Positions 1 through 8,024 are shown, counted from the first letter of the stretch. The stretch is DNA of 64,000 nucleotides from Deltaproteobacteria bacterium (GCA_016235345.1 JACRLG010000036.1:1-64000); one strand, 5' to 3'. A program made the numbers and translations. Notes: generated by a model from the sequence alone, not told the origin.

Positions 1-274
1 CCCAAAGAAAAGCCCTATCAATAGAAAGTAATAATATTTCAAGTTGTTAAATATGTGAAAGCGCTAATCTGACAATTTTCCGCGCCCCACTTTGCCCACG
101 CGAAAGGATATCGGAATATAAAAGTCATTCTTTAACCAAATAACCCCGATCAAATTTTTCCATATGCGTTTGCCCTGTCAAAATTTTCCTTTGCTTTTTT
201 TTGCGGATGGGTTATGAAAGCTGTTCCTGAGTTTGATACTCTCGAAAAATAAATAAGAAAAGGGGGTGTGCTAC
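1..274. other. AT-rich upstream region of rpsU
   Basis: This stretch holds no gene I can support. It is much richer in A and T than the rest of the window, as expected for the promoter region of a highly expressed ribosomal protein gene. I could not settle on one promoter; TTGCCC at 92-97 with TATAAA at 117-122 has a 19-base spacer and is only a weak candidate. A good Shine-Dalgarno run, AGGGGG, sits at 261-266. Confidence 0.4.
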
Positions 275-484
275 TTGGCTGAACCCAGCAATCTTGAGGT
301 CAAAGTCTACGACAACGACCTTGAAAAGGCAATGCGGGTCTTGAAGAAGAAGATCCAGAACGACGGGCTCTTTCGCAGGCTGAAGATGAAGAAGGCTTAC
401 GAGAAGCCCAGCGAGGTCAAGCGCCGCAAGCAGCGCGAGATGCTTCGCCGCATTCGCGCCGCTGCCCGCAAGCGCACCCGTTAA
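275..484 (+). CDS. rpsU: Small ribosomal subunit protein bS21
   Basis: Bacterial S21 is a short basic protein of the 30S subunit needed for efficient mRNA engagement. The body has the family pattern: a beta start (LEVKVYDND), a central helix with KAMRVLKKKIQ, the segment GLFRRLKMKKAYEKPSE, and a strongly basic tail ending RKRTR. I prefer the TTG at 275 as start because AGGGGG at 261-266 lies 8 bases before it and the protein then begins MAEPSNLEVKV, as in other S21 proteins. A GTG at 266 would add three residues but overlaps the Shine-Dalgarno sequence. A rho-independent terminator follows, so it is probably monocistronic. Confidence 0.95.
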   Translation: MAEPSNLEVKVYDNDLEKAMRVLKKKIQNDGLFRRLKMKKAYEKPSEVKRRKQREMLRRIRAAARKRTR

Positions 485-509
485 AAGTCTCACGCTCCTG
501 TTGTTCTTA

Positions 510-551
510 CCGGCCCGGCGGATACCCTTCCAGCCGGGCCGGTTTTGTTTT
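510..551 (+). terminator. Rho-independent terminator of rpsU
   Basis: A 10-bp GC-rich stem (CCGGCCCGGC at 510-519 with GCCGGGCCGG at 533-542) is followed at once by TTTTGTTTT. It lies 26 bases after the rpsU stop codon. Confidence 0.88.
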
Positions 552-620
552 GAGGGGCCGGAATAGACCCAATGACCCGGCGACCCAGGTTCGGAAGGCC
601 GCAACCCGCTTTCATTATCA

Positions 621-629
621 TGGTATAAT
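621..629 (+). promoter_or_regulatory. Extended -10 element abutting folC
   Basis: TGGTATAAT matches the extended -10 consensus TGnTATAAT exactly. It ends only three bases before the annotated folC ATG at 633, so transcription from it would begin within or just after that codon. Either the true folC start is downstream (ATG at 666) or this is a chance match. Confidence 0.4.
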
Positions 630-632
630 CTC

Positions 633-1946
633 ATGACTGACGAAAAAGACCTGTTCAAAACCAGCATGGAAGAGCTTTTTTCCCTCTCCCGCTTCGGAAT
701 AAAGCTCGGCCTTGAAACCATATCGGCCATGCTCTCCGCCGTGGGAGCCCCCCAGAAAAGTTTCCGGGCCGTTCACGTTGCGGGCACCAACGGCAAGGGC
801 TCGGTGTCGGCGACGCTTTCCTGCATCCTTCACCGGGCGGGCTTTTCGGTGGGAACCTACACCAGCCCGCATCTGGTGAGCGTGAACGAGAGATTCTGCG
901 TTGATGGACGCCCTGTTTCAGACCGGGAGATAATCGAAGCCTACCAGGCCCTGAAAAAAACGCCGGGGCTCGATCGCTCGCCCACCTTTTTCGAGTACAC
1001 CACCGCAATGGCCTTTTTCATCTTCGCCAAAAGAAGGGTTGACTGGGCGGTTGTGGAAACCGGCATGGGCGGAAGGCTGGACGCCACCAACATCCTGAAA
1101 CCCGAAGCCTCTGTAATCACCAACATAAGCCTCGAGCACCAGTTTTACCTTGGTAACACCATAGCCGCCATCGCTTCCGAAAAGGGCGGAATCATAAAAA
1201 AGGATACGCCCGTCGTAAGCGCGGCCAGCCAGAAAAGCGCGGTCTCCACCCTGGAAAAAATCGCGGCGAAAAAAAACGCCCCGCTTTTTCTTTACGGCAG
1301 GGATTTCTCCACCCGGAAAAAGCGCGACGGCTCCTTTGATTACGAGGGTATCTCCCAGCGGATGCCCGGCGTGAAAAAGGTGCTGGCCGGAGCGCACCAG
1401 GTGGCCAACGCGGCCTGCGTTCTGGCGGCCTGCGAGGTTTTGAGGGAAAAAGGCGTGAGCCTGCCCGAAAAGGCCGTCAGAGAGGGCTTCCTTTCCGTGC
1501 GCTGGCCGGGGCGGCTGGATGAAATACCCGGCCCCCCAAGGGTTCTTCTGGACGGCGCGCACAACAAGGACGCCCTGGATAAGCTATGCGCCCACCTGGA
1601 CCGGCAGATTCCTCCCGAAAGGCTCATCGTGGTGGCGGGATTTCTGGAGGACAAGCCTTACTCCTACATGCTGGAAGCCCTGATGAGGCGCTCGCGGGCT
1701 CTCTTTCTCACGCGCCCTTCCATAGACCGGGCCGTTGACCCGAAAGAAATCGCAAAAAACCTGCCGCCGGGCAGTTGCCTCAAGCTGGCGGAATCCACTG
1801 ACGCGGCCCTTGGTTCCGCCATGGGGGAGGCAAAAGACGGCGACGTGATCCTTGTGACCGGAAGCCTCTACATGGTGGGCGAGGCGCTTTCCGCCCTTGA
1901 AAGACGCGGGATGTGGAACGGACTTTTCAGGCTGTGGGATGACTGA
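633..1946 (+). CDS. folC: Bifunctional folylpolyglutamate synthase/dihydrofolate synthase
   Basis: FolC adds glutamate to dihydropteroate and to reduced folates using ATP, in the cytoplasm. The 437-residue length fits the family. Visible motifs are the P-loop GTNGKGSV (51-58), YTSPH (76-80), the TGMGGRLDATN segment (143-153) and DGAHN (307-311) of the C-terminal Mur-ligase-like domain. The ATG at 633 has no clear Shine-Dalgarno sequence. Residues 12 onward (MEELFSLSRFGIKLGL) match the usual FolC N-terminus, so the ATG at 666 is a serious alternative start, also suggested by the extended -10 element just before 633. The next gene follows after 24 bases and may be co-transcribed. Confidence 0.93.
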   Translation: MTDEKDLFKTSMEELFSLSRFGIKLGLETISAMLSAVGAPQKSFRAVHVAGTNGKGSVSATLSCILHRAGFSVGTYTSPHLVSVNERFCVDGRPVSDREIIEAYQALKKTPGLDRSPTFFEYTTAMAFFIFAKRRVDWAVVETGMGGRLDATNILKPEASVITNISLEHQFYLGNTIAAIASEKGGIIKKDTPVVSAASQKSAVSTLEKIAAKKNAPLFLYGRDFSTRKKRDGSFDYEGISQRMPGVKKVLAGAHQVANAACVLAACEVLREKGVSLPEKAVREGFLSVRWPGRLDEIPGPPRVLLDGAHNKDALDKLCAHLDRQIPPERLIVVAGFLEDKPYSYMLEALMRRSRALFLTRPSIDRAVDPKEIAKNLPPGSCLKLAESTDAALGSAMGEAKDGDVILVTGSLYMVGEALSALERRGMWNGLFRLWDD

Positions 1947-1970
1947 CAATCAAATCAGGGGGAAAGCGCC

Positions 1971-2360
1971 ATGACGGATGAGATGAAGGACCTTGAACGC
2001 CTTGTCGCCGAAAAGGCGGAGGAAGGCCGCCTGGCCTGCGCCGCCGCGTTTTCAATCGCCGATGGAATGCTGGTGGCACCGGCCCTGGTGGGAAAGGTTG
2101 CGGACGAGGCCAAGATCAGGCTCAACCGCTGCCAATTGGGCCTTTTCGGATATTACCCGGAAAAACGGATCGTGACCCCCGCCTCCGCAGTCGCCCCCGC
2201 CCTTGAATCGGCCATCCGGGGAGCCTTGATCGACGGCAGGCTTGAATGCGCCGCAGCCTGGGAAATCGCCAAAAGTCTGGAAGTCGCAAAGATGGACGTT
2301 TCCTGCGCCTGCGAGGCTTTGGGCATAAGGATCAAGGCCTGCCAGCTTGGGGCGTTCTGA
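1971..2360 (+). CDS. Conserved-looking 129-residue protein with an internal duplication
   Basis: I do not recognise a named family. The protein is two copies of one 41-residue unit, residues 19-59 and 89-129, aligned without a gap and identical at 19 of 41 positions. Each unit starts GRLxCAAA and ends IRxxxCQLGxF, so each carries one Cys near each end. The middle, about 30 residues, joins the units. The unit looks alpha-helical and could be a small helix-turn-helix-like or subunit-contact domain, but this is inference. A Shine-Dalgarno run GGGGGAAA precedes the ATG. It sits between folC and a PspA-family gene on the same strand, which does not reveal its job. Confidence 0.7.
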   Translation: MTDEMKDLERLVAEKAEEGRLACAAAFSIADGMLVAPALVGKVADEAKIRLNRCQLGLFGYYPEKRIVTPASAVAPALESAIRGALIDGRLECAAAWEIAKSLEVAKMDVSCACEALGIRIKACQLGAF

Positions 2361-2459
2361 CCGAAACCCCAAGCCTTCGCCTTGCGTTTGTCGCCAAAAG
2401 GTTTTATTAGATATCCCCGTCAGATCTTTTCCCATCCCCCCAAAACGGAGGAAATCGCC

Positions 2460-3212
2460 ATGAAATTCTGGAAGGCCCTTCTCGCCCAGTTCAACAAGCT
2501 GGCCAATTTTTTCTGGTCAATGGACCCCATAGCCCAGATGCAGCTTGAATATGACCGCTCGGTGGCCCAGTTGAAGGAGGGCCGCACCGGCCTTGAGCAG
2601 TACCGCGCTCTGGTGGAGCGGGTAAGCCGTCAGGTATCCGCCCTGGAAGGCCGTGAACAGACCCTTACGGCCAAGATCAAGGCCTATCTCAAGGGGGGTG
2701 ACCGCAACACGGCGGGCCAGCTTGCCATGGAGCTTGAGGACATCAAAAAGGACCTCACCGAAAACCGGCAGCAGCTTGCCATGCACGAGGAGGCCTACGG
2801 CAACAACGTCGAAAAGATAAAACACGCCTCCAAAAACCTGAACAAGGTGCGTGAAAAAATAAAAAAGTACGAGGCCGAGCTTAAAATGAGCCAGGCCGAG
2901 GCGGAGCTTGCGAAACTTTCCCAGACCTTCAAATTCGATCTCACCACCGATTTCGGCGAGATCGAGCAGGTGATACATGACAAGATTGACTTGAATCGCG
3001 GAGCCGTGCGGGTTGCCGCAGACCTTTCCGGCGAGGGACTTGTTGAAATCAAGGCCGAAAAGGCTATGGAAAAGGCTATGGCCGACGATCTTCTTTTGAA
3101 GTTCGAAAAGGAGATGGGCCTTGTCTCCTCCGAACCGGTGAAGGTGGTCGAGGACGCCCCTCAGGCTTCAAAGCCTCTTGAACCGGTGCCGGTGATCGAA
3201 GAAGATAAATAG
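2460..3212 (+). CDS. PspA/IM30-family membrane-associated coiled-coil protein
   Basis: A 250-residue, nearly all-helical and charged protein with long heptad stretches at about residues 30-165. The N-terminus (MKFWKALLAQFNKLANFFW) is an amphipathic helix, followed by SMDPIAQMQLEYDRSV, which resembles the opening of PspA/Vipp1 proteins where the family has DPxxxL. PspA family members coat and stabilise the inner membrane under stress. The C-terminal 80 residues differ from classical PspA and end in an acidic, proline-rich tail, so a distant relative is also possible. I start at the ATG at 2460, because GGAGG at 2447-2451 is well placed; an upstream in-frame start at 2382 lacks one. Confidence 0.7.
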   Translation: MKFWKALLAQFNKLANFFWSMDPIAQMQLEYDRSVAQLKEGRTGLEQYRALVERVSRQVSALEGREQTLTAKIKAYLKGGDRNTAGQLAMELEDIKKDLTENRQQLAMHEEAYGNNVEKIKHASKNLNKVREKIKKYEAELKMSQAEAELAKLSQTFKFDLTTDFGEIEQVIHDKIDLNRGAVRVAADLSGEGLVEIKAEKAMEKAMADDLLLKFEKEMGLVSSEPVKVVEDAPQASKPLEPVPVIEEDK

Positions 3213-3240
3213 GGCAGGCTGTCGAAAAACCTCGAATTTG

Positions 3241-3366
3241 ACAGGCTGATGAAAAACGATGAGCCGCAAGGCACGCGAGCGAGCGGCGAGGGAGCGTACG
3301 CCTTTGTACGTGACCGAGCCGGGAGGCGAAGCGTAACACAGCGGATCGCGGTTTTCGGCAGCCTGT
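3241..3366. repeat. Dispersed palindromic repeat, short-core copy A
   Basis: This imperfect palindrome of about 126 bp starts ACAGGCTG and ends CAGCCTGT. Its centre is GCGTAC, five bases, GTACGTGAC. The right arm contains CACAGCGGATCGCG, also found in the copy at 41448-41565. A further partial arm (AGGCTGTCGAAAAAC) lies at about 3216-3230. It fills the gap between the PspA-family gene and hemB and may shape the transcript end. Confidence 0.75.
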
Positions 3367-3376
3367 AAGGTGAAAC

Positions 3377-4351
3377 ATGATCTTTCCCGATTACCGCCCC
3401 CGCAGAATGCGGGCGCATGAAAATTTGCGGCGCATGGTGCGCGAAACCCGGCTTTCCGTGGATAACCTCATCTATCCGGTTTTCGCCGTTGGAGGCAAAA
3501 ACGTAACGGAACCCATTGCCGCCATGCCCGGCCAGTTCCGCTTCTCAGTGGAAAACCTGGTGAAGGAGGCAGAAAAGGCCCACAGGCTCGGAATCCCGGC
3601 CATAATGGTCTTCGGCGTTCCCGACAAGAAAGACCCCCTTGGAACCGGCGCTTACGCCAAGGGTGGCATAGTCCAGAGGGCCGTGACGGCCATCAAGTCC
3701 AAGGTCCCGGACCTCATGGTGATAACCGACGTCTGCCTTTGCCAGTACACCGATCACGGTCACTGCGGCATGGTGGAAAAGGGGCGGATCGACAACGACT
3801 CCACCCTGGACCTTCTGGCCCGCACTGCGGTTTCCCACGCGGCGGCAGGGGCCGACATGGTTGCCCCCTCCGACATGATGGACGGCAGGGTTGCCGAAAT
3901 CCGGGAGGCCCTGGACGAAAGCGGCCACTCGGACATCCCCATCATGAGCTACGCGGCCAAGTACTGCTCGGCCTTTTACGGGCCTTTCCGCCAGGCGGCG
4001 GATTCGGCCCCCAAGTTCGGGGACAGGCGCACCTACCAGATGGACCCGGCCAACGCGCGCGAGGCTTTGCGGGAGGTCTCCATGGACGTGGAGGAGGGCG
4101 CGGACATCATCATGGTGAAGCCTGCCATGCCTTATCTCGACGTAATCGCCTGGGTGCGCCAGGAGTGCGACCTGCCGGTTGCGGCCTACAACGTTTCCGG
4201 CGAATACTCCATGGTGAAGGCTGCGGCCCAGCTTGGCTGGCTGGACGGCGAAAAGGCCATGATGGAGATGCTTTTATCCATCCGCCGGGCCGGCGCTGAC
4301 ATGATCCTCACCTACTTCGCCCCGGACGCGGCGAAAATTCTGGCCGGATAG
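3377..4351 (+). CDS. hemB: Delta-aminolevulinic acid dehydratase (porphobilinogen synthase)
   Basis: HemB condenses two 5-aminolevulinate molecules to porphobilinogen, an early step of haem, sirohaem and corrinoid synthesis. At 324 residues it has family length. The two active-site lysines are visible in [14 protein letters not shown] (Lys195) and [11 protein letters not shown] (Lys248, Schiff base). The segment [14 protein letters not shown] holds Cys120, Cys122 and Cys130, the three-cysteine zinc site of zinc-dependent HemB. AAGGTGA precedes the ATG. Sulfate reducers need sirohaem for dissimilatory sulfite reductase, so the gene fits the inferred host. Confidence 0.97.
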   Translation: MIFPDYRPRRMRAHENLRRMVRETRLSVDNLIYPVFAVGGKNVTEPIAAMPGQFRFSVENLVKEAEKAHRLGIPAIMVFGVPDKKDPLGTGAYAKGGIVQRAVTAIKSKVPDLMVITDVCLCQYTDHGHCGMVEKGRIDNDSTLDLLARTAVSHAAAGADMVAPSDMMDGRVAEIREALDESGHSDIPIMSYAAKYCSAFYGPFRQAADSAPKFGDRRTYQMDPANAREALREVSMDVEEGADIIMVKPAMPYLDVIAWVRQECDLPVAAYNVSGEYSMVKAAAQLGWLDGEKAMMEMLLSIRRAGADMILTYFAPDAAKILAG

Positions 4352-4392
4352 AACCGGCCTTTCATATAAATAAGTCGGCAGGAACAGAAGTA

Positions 4393-5649
4393 ATGGTCAA
4401 CGAAACCGATTTCCGCCCCTTGCGGGTGGCCCTTTTAAGTTATCGCTCCAACCCCCACTGCGGCGGCCAGGGCGTTTACATAAAAAATCTCTCCACCGCA
4501 CTCGTTCGACTGGGGCATCTTGTGGACGTGATTTCGGGGCCGCCCTGGCCGGAACTTGACGACGGGGTGGGGCTCGTGAAACTGCCGAGCCTCGATCTCT
4601 ACAACCCCGCCGACCTTTTCCGCATTCCGGGCCTTGGCGAGCTTTCGGACCCCGTCAACCTCTTCGAATGGCTGAACGTCTGCGCAATGGGCTTTCCCGA
4701 ACCCCTAACCTTCAGCCTCCGGGCGCTCAAGTACCTTTCGGAAAACAGCGGCAGATACGACGTCGTCCACGACAACCAGTGCCTGGGCTACGGGCTGTGG
4801 GCCATTTCGCGCTTCCTGCCCACGGTGGCCACCATCCACCATCCCATAACGGTGGACCGCGACGTTGCGGTGGAGTCCGTGCGCTCCTGGGTGAAAAAGG
4901 CCAAAATCTGGCGCTGGTACTCGTTCATCGGGATGCAAAAACGGGTGAGCCGCAAGATGCTCCGGCTCATCACGGTTTCCGAGTGCTCCAAGACCGACAT
5001 TTTAAAGGAATTCCCGGTGCACAGGGGCCGCATGAGGGTGGTCCCCAACGGCATCAACACCGGCCTTTTCCGCCCCCTTCCCAAGATCGAACGCAATCCC
5101 AACCGGGTTTTGGTGACCAACAGCGCCGACACGCCCCTAAAGGGCCTCTACTACCTTTTGCAGGCGATAGACGGGGTGCGCAAAAAGCGCCCGGTGGAGC
5201 TTGAGGTTGTGGGCACCCCCAAGAAGGGCGGGGGCGTGGTGAAGCTCATCCGCGAGCTTGGCTTGAGGGACACCGTGCATTTCACGGGCAGGCTCTCGGA
5301 CGAAAACTTCGTTGCCCGCTACGCAGAAGCAGCCGTGGCGGTGGTTCCCTCCGTTTACGAGGGCTTCGGCCTGCCCGCCGGAGAGGCCATGAGCTGCGGG
5401 GTTCCGGTGATCTCCACAACCGGGGGGGCCTTGCCGGAGGTTGTGGGCGACGCCGGGGTCCTGGTTCCGCCCGCCGATCCTGCGGCCCTGGAGGCAGCCA
5501 TCATAGACATCCTCGATCACCCCGAAAAGGCCGCAGCTTTAGGGCAGGCCGGCTTTGACCGGGTTCACTCCATGTTCACCTGGAAACGCGCTGCGGAGAA
5601 GGTGACGGACGTTTACAGGGAGGCCATGCGTGCTCACCGTCCGGTTTGA
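4393..5649 (+). CDS. Family 4 glycosyltransferase
   Basis: A GT-B fold retaining glycosyltransferase of 418 residues. The N-terminal acceptor domain begins with LRVALLSYRSNPHCGGQG, the glycine-rich loop of GT4 enzymes; the C-terminal donor domain has EGFGLPAGEAMSCGVPVI, the E-x7-E motif that binds the sugar nucleotide, followed by GGALPEVVGDAGVLV. The segment VHDNQCLGYGLW precedes a likely acceptor-domain loop. The donor and acceptor cannot be read from sequence. Its last 20 bases overlap the methyltransferase gene downstream, so the two are almost certainly co-translated and may act on the same lipid or glycan. Confidence 0.88.
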   Translation: MVNETDFRPLRVALLSYRSNPHCGGQGVYIKNLSTALVRLGHLVDVISGPPWPELDDGVGLVKLPSLDLYNPADLFRIPGLGELSDPVNLFEWLNVCAMGFPEPLTFSLRALKYLSENSGRYDVVHDNQCLGYGLWAISRFLPTVATIHHPITVDRDVAVESVRSWVKKAKIWRWYSFIGMQKRVSRKMLRLITVSECSKTDILKEFPVHRGRMRVVPNGINTGLFRPLPKIERNPNRVLVTNSADTPLKGLYYLLQAIDGVRKKRPVELEVVGTPKKGGGVVKLIRELGLRDTVHFTGRLSDENFVARYAEAAVAVVPSVYEGFGLPAGEAMSCGVPVISTTGGALPEVVGDAGVLVPPADPAALEAAIIDILDHPEKAAALGQAGFDRVHSMFTWKRAAEKVTDVYREAMRAHRPV

Positions 5650-6346
5650 AAGGCTGGGCCTTTGCCCCGATTCGAAATTCCTTGACCTTGGCTGCGGCGA
5701 GGGCCGCCACGTATCCAACGCCTACCTTATGGACGGGGTTTACGCCGTTGCGGTGGACCTTGATCCTAAAAACGTGGAAAAGACCGCCGATTTTCTGAAG
5801 GGCATGGACGCCGCCGATATGGGGAAGGGCGCGGGCTGGCAGGCCATCGTGGCCGACGCGGAAAATCTGCCCTTCCCGGACGGACATTTTAAAGCCGTGG
5901 TCTGCTCCGAGGTTATGGAACACGTGCTGGATAACAAAAAGGCGGCGGAGGAAATCTTCCGGGTGACGGCCCCCGGAGGAGTCGCGGCGGTGAGCGTTCC
6001 CCGCTGGTTCCCGGAGCGCGTGTGCTGGGCGCTTTCCGACGAGTACCACTCAAACGAGGGCGGCCACATAAGAATCTACCGCAAAAATGATCTGAAACGC
6101 CTGATGGAGTCCACCGGCCTCGTCTATAAGGGACACCACTACGCCCACGCCCTGCACGCGCCCTACTGGTGGCTCAAATGCCTGGTGGGGGTGCGGGACG
6201 ACAAGGCACTGCCGGTGGCGCTCTATCACAAAATGCTGGTCTGGGACATCGTTCAAAAGCCAAGGCTCACCAGGGTTCTTGACCGGCTTTTGAATCCGGT
6301 GATCGGAAAAAGCCTCGTGATGTACTTCGAGAAGCCAGCCTGCTGA
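5630..6346 (+). CDS. Class I SAM-dependent methyltransferase
   Basis: The 238-residue protein has the Rossmann-type methyltransferase motifs: FLDLGCGEGRH (motif I, about 18-28), an acidic residue after strand 2 (VDLDP), DAENLPFPDGHFKAVVCSEVMEHV (motifs II-III split here as a typical Methyltransf_11 pattern) and TAPGGVAAVSVP. The start is GTG at 5630, with GGGAGG at 5618-5623. It overlaps the upstream glycosyltransferase by 20 bases, which suggests that it modifies a glycosyltransferase product, or at least works in the same pathway. The C-terminal 80 residues, rich in Trp and Tyr, may contact a membrane or an isoprenoid-like substrate; that is inference. Confidence 0.85.
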   Translation: MLTVRFERLGLCPDSKFLDLGCGEGRHVSNAYLMDGVYAVAVDLDPKNVEKTADFLKGMDAADMGKGAGWQAIVADAENLPFPDGHFKAVVCSEVMEHVLDNKKAAEEIFRVTAPGGVAAVSVPRWFPERVCWALSDEYHSNEGGHIRIYRKNDLKRLMESTGLVYKGHHYAHALHAPYWWLKCLVGVRDDKALPVALYHKMLVWDIVQKPRLTRVLDRLLNPVIGKSLVMYFEKPAC

Positions 6347-6371
6347 TTCCAGTAGTGGAACGTCCAATACA

Positions 6372-6413
6372 AAAGGCGGAAAAGCCGGATATCCGGGCCT
6401 TTCCGCCTTTTTA
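6372..6413 (+). terminator. Terminator after the methyltransferase gene
   Basis: A long hairpin pairs AAAGGCGGAAA with TTTCCGCCTTT around an inner GCCGG/CCGGG stem, and ends in a T run. It lies about 25 bases after the stop codon. Confidence 0.85.
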
Positions 6414-6429
6414 TGTTTCATGTCTGCGG

Positions 6430-6492
6430 ACTGTTTTCAGCAAAGCGCTTTTCTGGGAGCGCGGGCGTCCCGCCCGCCTTTGCAACACAATG
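6430..6492. repeat. Half copy of the GCGGGCG intergenic repeat
   Basis: The sequence from CTGTTTTCAGCAAAGCGC through GGGAGCGCGGGCGTCCCGCC is nearly the same as that at 12620-12684, including the flank. This copy has only the left arm of the large inverted repeat seen there. Confidence 0.7.
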
Positions 6493-6521
6493 TCCAAAAA
6501 AATATGGTAATAAATCAGTCC

Positions 6522-6550
6522 GTTGGGCTTCGTTCCTCAGCCCGACCTAC
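6522..6550. repeat. Short intergenic inverted repeat, GTTGGGCT type
   Basis: GTTGGGCT at 6522-6529 pairs with AGCCCGAC at 6539-6546, followed by CTAC. The pattern resembles the AGGTTGGGT-type intergenic hairpins at 7965-8010 and 41289-41326. The rest of the 6347-6617 gap has no gene; bases 6575-6610 look like a decayed end of the dispersed palindrome family. Confidence 0.5.
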
Positions 6551-6617
6551 TAGGTTGCCCGGCAACGAGGCTACCCGGTGAAGTCTGACACTTTAGGTCG
6601 CGGTTTCAGTTCTCCTG

Positions 6618-6956
6618 TCACGCCTCGCTTGAAATGAGGGAATCCAGGTAGTCCGCGAAAAGCAGGAGCTGGTCGCGCTCCATTCCGGCAAAGGCCCGCT
6701 TGGCGAGCTTCGATATGATGCCCATTCCGGTTCTTATGCCCATGGAGACCGCGCCCTTGGTCATGGAGCCCACCCGGGCGGTTTCCAGGGGCCGCATGAA
6801 GAAAAAATTCAGAAGCTCGTCCGCCATGACCAGGGTCGCATCCAGCATCCTGTCCACGTGGACGCCCTTTTGAGGGTTGGCCCTTATGGCCAGGGCGAGA
6901 TCGATCTGTTTTCGCGCAACATCATCGGGTACGGGACAGCGTACTATGTAATGCAT
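6618..6956 (-). CDS. Uncharacterised 112-residue protein
   Basis: I do not recognise this protein. It opens MHYIVRCPVPDDVARKQIDL, has a helical middle (DATLVMADELLNFFF) and a glycine-rich, moderately hydrophobic part (KGAVSMGIRTGMGIISKLAK) that might touch a membrane. The ATG at 6956 is preceded by GGAGG five bases upstream; an in-frame extension to 7100 would run into the metallo-hydrolase gene and read as a shadow, so it is excluded. It is the last gene of a three-gene minus-strand cassette, 28 bases after the hydrolase gene. Confidence 0.65.
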   Translation of the reverse strand: MHYIVRCPVPDDVARKQIDLALAIRANPQKGVHVDRMLDATLVMADELLNFFFMRPLETARVGSMTKGAVSMGIRTGMGIISKLAKRAFAGMERDQLLLFADYLDSLISSEA

Positions 6957-6984
6957 TAAAGCCTCCGGCAGGGGTATTGATGGA

Positions 6985-7605
6985 TCAATGAAAAAAAGGG
7001 TTGTATTTCTTTTCCTGGCCAATGGTGGTTTCCGGGCCGTGGCCGGGATAGGCCGTCGTGTTGTCGGGAAGGGTGAAGAGCTTTTTGCGCACACTTGCAA
7101 TAAGCTCGTTGTAGTCCCCGCCCGGCAGGTCCGTGCGGCCTATGGAGCCCGCGAACAGGGTGTCTCCCACGAAAACCACTTTTTCGGCCAGAAGCGACAC
7201 GCCCCCCTTGCTGTGGCCGGGGGTGCCCAGAACCGTAAGAGTCAGCTTGCCGACCGTGAGCACGTCGCCGTCTTTTAAAAAGCGGTCGGGAGCCGGGGAG
7301 TTGTCCACCCTCATGCCCCACATGCGGCCGATCTCCGACAGATGCGCCAGCATGGGAAGGTCGGCCTCGTGGATGGAAAGCTCGGCCCCGGTCACTTCCT
7401 TCATGCGCTTGTTGGCCCCCACGTGGTCAACGTGGCCGTGGGTGTTGAGTATTTTCACCACCTTAAGGCTCCGCTTCGCGCAGGCCGTTAGGATGCGGTC
7501 CGCCTCGTCGCCGGGATCGATAACTGCGGCCTCGCCGGTCTCCTCGCATCCGAAAATGTAGCAGTTGGTGCCGATGGGACCCACCATCAGAACATCGAGT
7601 ATCAA
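6985..7605 (-). CDS. Metallo-beta-lactamase fold hydrolase, glyoxalase II-like
   Basis: The 206-residue protein has the di-metal motif THGHVDH at 55-61, a later GTPGHSKGGVSL histidine region, FVGDTLFAGSIGRTDL with the bridging aspartate, and YPGHGPETTIGQEKKYNPFF near the C-terminus. This is the order seen in short glyoxalase II-like or YcbL-type hydrolases, which split hydroxyacyl thioesters. It lacks the longer substrate-binding C-terminal domain of classical glyoxalase II. It starts 11 bases after the small Cys-rich gene upstream. Confidence 0.9.
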   Translation of the reverse strand: MILDVLMVGPIGTNCYIFGCEETGEAAVIDPGDEADRILTACAKRSLKVVKILNTHGHVDHVGANKRMKEVTGAELSIHEADLPMLAHLSEIGRMWGMRVDNSPAPDRFLKDGDVLTVGKLTLTVLGTPGHSKGGVSLLAEKVVFVGDTLFAGSIGRTDLPGGDYNELIASVRKKLFTLPDNTTAYPGHGPETTIGQEKKYNPFFH

Positions 7606-7616
7606 GTCATTTCTCC

Positions 7617-7889
7617 TTATTGCGCGGGCGGCTCCGAGGCGTTTTTCTTCGCCTTTTCGATTATCTCAAGAAGCGAAAGCACCTTTTCCTTGGGCTTCGT
7701 CCCTTTGAGTCTCTCGAAGTCAACCGGCGACAACTCGTCCCGAAGATAGGCCACCACGTCGAAGATTTCCCACCAGCAGTCGAATACCTTGAAGCAGGGA
7801 AGCCCGTTTTCGCCACATTTCCGGCAATAGTAGAATGGTACGTCGCTTCCCAGCCTTGGGCAGCGTATGCTTGGGTCAACGGATTCCAT
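7617..7889 (-). CDS. Small Cys-rich protein, probable metal-binding
   Basis: A 90-residue protein with the N-terminal pattern CPRLG, six to seven residues, YYCRKCGENGLPCFKVFDCW. Five or six Cys in 35 residues suggest a bound zinc ion or a small Fe-S site. The rest is helical and charged. I do not know the function. It is the first gene of the cassette with the metallo-hydrolase and the 112-residue protein, and the tight spacing suggests co-transcription. Confidence 0.65.
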   Translation of the reverse strand: MESVDPSIRCPRLGSDVPFYYCRKCGENGLPCFKVFDCWWEIFDVVAYLRDELSPVDFERLKGTKPKEKVLSLLEIIEKAKKNASEPPAQ

Positions 7890-7964
7890 CGGAAAGATTT
7901 TCCAATCAGGTAAAAAGGGGCGAGCCCTTCAGCCCGCCCCATAACGGATAATTCGGATTCAGCC

Positions 7965-8010
7965 GTAGGTTGGGTGAACCCTCGCTTGCGCTCGGAACCA
8001 CCCAACCTAC
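7965..8010. repeat. AGGTTGGGTG-type intergenic hairpin
   Basis: GTAGGTTGGGTG at 7965-7976 pairs perfectly with CACCCAACCTAC at 7999-8010. The loop has an inner CGCTTGCGC-like palindrome. A related copy is at 41289-41326. Confidence 0.75.
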
Positions 8011-8024
8011 ATTTTTTTCAACGG

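Noticed and set aside
3241-3366. Palindromes considered as CRISPR or phage attachment sites
   Set aside because: They are single dispersed copies without regular spacers, and no integrase or cas gene is nearby.
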